The notes under the pieces are model-generated. The model was not told the origin of the DNA and did no database searches. It saw nothing but the letters and a program-made list of their open reading frames with translations. DNA of 64,000 nucleotides, taken from contig OY720454.1 in the NCBI GenBank assembly GCA_963082715.1, positions 42,215,454-42,279,453 on the forward strand, read 5' to 3'. How positions within the stretch are numbered: position 1 is the stretch's first letter; every line of letters begins with the position of its first letter. The position numbers and the translations under genes were made by a program. The stretch is from Harpalus rubripes (Eukaryota > Arthropoda > Insecta > Coleoptera > Carabidae). Positions 60,898 to 64,000 of this stretch are shown here, piece after piece.

Positions 60898-61368
60898 CAG
60901 TGAATTTATTTTAACGTGCAACATATGGTCAATCACTTCCATAGTTACATACTACTGTCAAAAAATGACAGCAATGTAATATTTGTCCATTTTAAAATGC
61001 AACATACGAAAATTTGTAGTTATGTATTATCAACACTAATTTCCAATAAATTAGCCTACATACTATTAACAAAAAATCAAAACTTTAATGTAGCACATCT
61101 TAACAAACTTTGGCTTACAAAAAAATAATAATTTTAATGTAATAAATGTTCAAAAATACCTCCATTCAAACTGAAGCAATATCCTTGTCGCTCGTAGAAA
61201 GAATTGATACCATTTGTGATATGTTCTGGAGATATCTTCTATGCTGCAATACTATTTATGATGTTGCATTTTAAAATGGACAAATATTACATTGCTGTCA
61301 TTTTTTGACAGTAGTGTGAAACTATGGAAGTGATAAATCATATGTTGCATTTTAAAATAAATTCTCTG
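60898..61368. mobile_element. MITE, CAGAGAATTTATTTTAA family, copy 2
   Basis: 471 bp, closely similar to 53449-53916 end to end, flanked by TA (60896-60897, 61369-61370). The left end has one change (CAGTGAATT). Identical internal phrases such as CTTTAATGTAGCACATCTTA show recent common origin. Confidence 0.9.
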
Positions 61369-61370
61369 TA

Positions 61371-62299
61371 TTTACTTGTTTCTTACATATCCATTTCAAG
61401 TGCGAAAGTCGTGTCGTCAGAAAACTAAATCTTCAAAAATTTTGACGTATTTCTTCGGTTTCTCTTTCGTTTAATCTCTACATATTGGGCTATCTTCAAC
61501 TGATTACTTTTATAAATTTCTTTGGTTCGTTGGCCTCTTTCGTTATCAACTATGAGTATAATGCTGCTTCATTTTACTCAGTTTCTTATTCAAAACTTCA
61601 GGAATTGCAAACTTATTTAGTTCGAATCAAACGTAGTAGGACTCCCATCACAGTAACTTGACAGAAAAAAAATCAGGTTGCCACTTGTTACAATCATATA
61701 GCTATGCAGATTATTGGACCCCGCAGAATAACATGCTACATGAGCGGAATTTTAGGATACTAAATTAATGGCGACCACTAAGATATGTCAAATATGTAAA
61801 CGTCAAAAATCATCGTTTTGTTTAATATAAAAAGATGTTTTCACGCTTTGATTTTATAATTTCATTTGAAACTGTCTGAAAAATAAGCGAATTAAAGAAA
61901 ATGACCATACGATACATCAAAAATTGCTGGGTTGAAAGGTATTCAAATACAACAAAAGTTAAGGACTTATTCCAGAATTTTTGGCAACGAAAATAAAATT
62001 GATCAATCGAATGTATGGAAAAGAAATTTAAATATATTGCAAAACTTGAATCTAATAAATAAAAATATCTCCTCTTTGCATTTCACAATAAAAGGTATGT
62101 AGTTTTAATACAACTATTGACAGTATTGATAAATTAAATTTGTAGATTCATTGATTTTACCAATATTTATCCCCGTAGACTGCAGTTCCAATTCAGAAAT
62201 ACATGTCAAGTTATGCCACAAGTAGTATTTAAACCCGAATTTACGAATTATTGCCCCTCCACTATATTTCTTGATGAAGGATTTGACTAAACAAACTAA
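61371..62299. other. Non-coding stretch
   Basis: No supported gene or repeat; a minus-strand frame at 62114-62314 has no motif. Confidence 0.4.
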
Positions 62300-62517
62300 A
62301 AAATCGTTTGACACGAGATATTGTCAAAAATCTTATCCAAAGAAATCAAAGCTTTTCTTCTTGAATCTGAATCTTATTTCAGAATTGGAAACAAATTAGA
62401 AAACGAAGAATGGCAATATACTGTATCCTTCTTTATTATCCTCTCTCCTTAAAATTACATTTCAAGATCAATTTTGACAACTTGTCTTTTGAATTAAAAA
62501 ATGATCAGAACACACTG
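62300..62517. mobile_element. MITE, CAGTGTGTTA family, copy 3 (partial, inverted)
   Basis: The right end CACACTG is followed by TA (62518-62519). Inward, read on the minus strand, TTGTCAAAATTGATC and GAAGAAAAGCTTTGATTTCT match copy 2. The left terminus is not recognisable. Confidence 0.6.
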
Positions 62518-62519
62518 TA

Positions 62520-63442
62520 ATATAAATGTTTCCTGCGTTCCCTGTCGAATCCGACTAATCATAGCCCTAACCTATCACAACATAATCGCGACGCTGATCT
62601 ATAACTAGATTAGATACCTCTTCCTCTCCCAGTCTATCTGTCTTCTTCCACGATCCTACCATGGTGACGTCACATATCCCTTCTCCAAAACATTAAACTG
62701 CTAATAACAATATTATTACGAACTAATGTTTATTTTTTATTGTTTTAATATTTTATGACATATTGTGCATATACTGAAATTAGTTAGCGTTCAGGCATTT
62801 TTACACTTAAACATATAAATATTTCATTTTAAATAAATTCTTCTGTATGTTATCTGGAGTAAAATAAAACATTTTTATGAAAACTAATAAAATTCTATTT
62901 ATATTTCCAGTACCTATTTTTTTTTTTTGCTGACTTGAATTTATTCTGCTAATTTTGAAAAACAGTACAGTATTGTTAACGTTTCTCTTAAAATATTTAC
63001 AATACAATAATAATTAAAGAAGATTTATTGAGTAAAAACTGACGAATTCGTTCTGGAACGAATTCTGCACTACTTGAAGCAAACTCATACACTGAACTGA
63101 ATGTAAAATTAACTGAAATATTTGAAGCTGAATAAATGTTCGTGTTCATCATGCAATTCATAAAGTGCTTTTGCTGTTTTGGAGAGAATTTTTAAAGCTC
63201 ATTTTCACGTCTATAAATCAAAAGCCTGCAACTTATTAAAAAAAATTGTATGCGTGTGAACTTTTCATGAAGTGACGTGATAAATTTAAATGCCACCCAT
63301 ATCCACATGCGGAATTATAAAGTTTTATCTGTTTTCATTTAACTATTTAAAAACAAACTGCATCCACTCTTTTCCATGTATAAAACTAACACAGATTTAT
63401 TTTTAATTAAAACAGACTAACGAACTTAATTGATAAAAACAC
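62520..63442. other. Non-coding stretch
   Basis: No supported gene. It contains the palindrome at 63044-63065. Confidence 0.4.
63044..63065. repeat. Perfect 10-bp palindrome
   Basis: GAATTCGTTC and GAACGAATTC are separated by TG. The centre reads TTCTGGAA, which fits one inverted pair of heat-shock-element half sites, but further correctly spaced units are missing. Role unknown. Confidence 0.6.
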
Positions 63443-63562
63443 ATGGATATGAAACCAGTGGATTTTCATAAAACTGATAGGGTTGCCTTTATGAAGGCAG
63501 TTAATAATGCAAACCCAAATTTCTCTACAGAGCAAGGGGTAGAAATTCTACCGCCTCGTCAT
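63443..63562 (+). CDS. Possible coding exon, unknown product
   Basis: From ATG at 63443 the frame reads MDMKPVDFHKTDRVAFMKAV, then NNANPNFSTEQGVEILPPRH, followed at 63563 by GTAGGTATC, a possible splice donor. Without splicing the frame ends at 63589 (48 codons). The composition is protein-like and free of repeats. No family is recognised, no partner exon was found to the right inside the window, and the start might be internal to a longer transcript. Confidence 0.3.
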
Positions 63563-63712
63563 GTAGGTATCTATTATCATTTCGTCTAATATATTTTGAT
63601 TTACTTTAGTTAACAATTTTATAATTGTTTTTTTTTTCATTCTTTAAAGAACTTACATATAGTTAAACTAAATAACAAGTCATGTACGATTCTACCAGGT
63701 ACATTTTTTGTA

Positions 63713-63873
63713 ACTACAGTATATCCGTTTCAACTATAAAGTGGTGTGAAAATAGAAGCAGATTGATCTTGTTTTCTGATTGGATAAGACCCCGATATTA
63801 TCCAGTCAAACAGCAAGATAAAACTGCTCCTATTTTCACACCACTCTATAGTTAAAATGGATAGAGTATGGTA
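63713..63873. mobile_element. Short foldback MITE
   Basis: TATCCGTTTCAACTATAAAG and TGGTGTGAAAATAGAAGCAG at the left pair with the inverted right end (ATCCATTTTAACTATAGAG, TGGTGTGAAAATAGGAGCAG) over about 65-70 bases around a loop with GACCCCGATAT. Non-coding. Confidence 0.75.
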
Positions 63874-64000
63874 ATATAGTTATTATTATAAAAATAAAAA
63901 TGGCCGCCTAATGGGTTTAACCGACGTCGTATATTTTATAGTTCTTTTGATCCCCATGTTGAACACGATATCCTAGACACTTTGTATGGAATGGAGAAAC

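Noticed and set aside
63044..63065. Heat-shock element
   Set aside because: Only one TTC/GAA pair has the correct spacing; a functional element normally needs three or more units.

Overview
The window looks like nuclear DNA from an arthropod, most probably an insect. It is very AT-rich and carries long TA, TG/CA and TAA microsatellites. It also holds degenerate mariner transposases, two decayed non-LTR retrotransposons, many inverted-repeat (MITE or foldback) elements and several tRNA-derived SINE-like pieces. No operon, ribosome-binding site, rRNA gene or CRISPR array is visible. I see no complete conserved protein-coding gene. The window is best read as intergenic or intronic repeat-dense sequence. 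Species and order cannot be fixed from the sequence; insect is an inference from the repeat types.

Layout. 1-7.8 kb: a foldback element with arms of about 400 bp, a mariner C-terminal remnant, copy A of a 1.2-kb dispersed repeat, a TAA microsatellite, and a minus-strand LINE pseudogene with an internal 360-bp tandem duplication, cut by a MITE. 7.8-16.2 kb: GC-richer patches, a possible LTR-element leader, a foldback with a nested MITE, a TG/TA-microsatellite repeat, and a hAT-type MITE with a clear 8-bp duplication nested in another inverted-repeat element. 17-25 kb: an inverted pair of 0.7-kb repeats, a foldback with hammerhead-like cores in both arms, a terminal-inverted-repeat element with an ACTAGT-rich patch, and a plus-strand LINE pseudogene. 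26-33 kb: a cluster of a modular family that combines a TG microsatellite, a tandem unit of about 140 bp and a shared terminal motif, plus a mariner pseudogene ending at a CACTG-ended element.

33.6-39.3 kb: a nearly perfect 5.67-kb palindrome with arms of about 2.8 kb around a TA tract. It is the most striking structure in the window, and is either a very recent inverted duplication or an assembly artefact. 39.5-49.7 kb: another modular-family member, nested inverted-repeat elements, a candidate solo LTR, a minus-strand SINE, and copy B of the 1.2-kb repeat. 49.9-50.2 kb: an 84-residue ORF with one predicted membrane segment, the only ORF here that looks gene-like on its own. 51-64 kb: two MITE families with TA duplications, nested elements, SINE heads, a GC-rich island with homeodomain-like sites, a possible short coding exon near 63.5 kb, and a terminal foldback.

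How parts relate: most of the signal is elements inserted into elements, so relative ages can be read from nesting. A CTGAWGA-stem-GAAAC layout resembling the hammerhead ribozyme core recurs in several otherwise different repeats. That pattern and the palindrome are the main candidates for follow-up.
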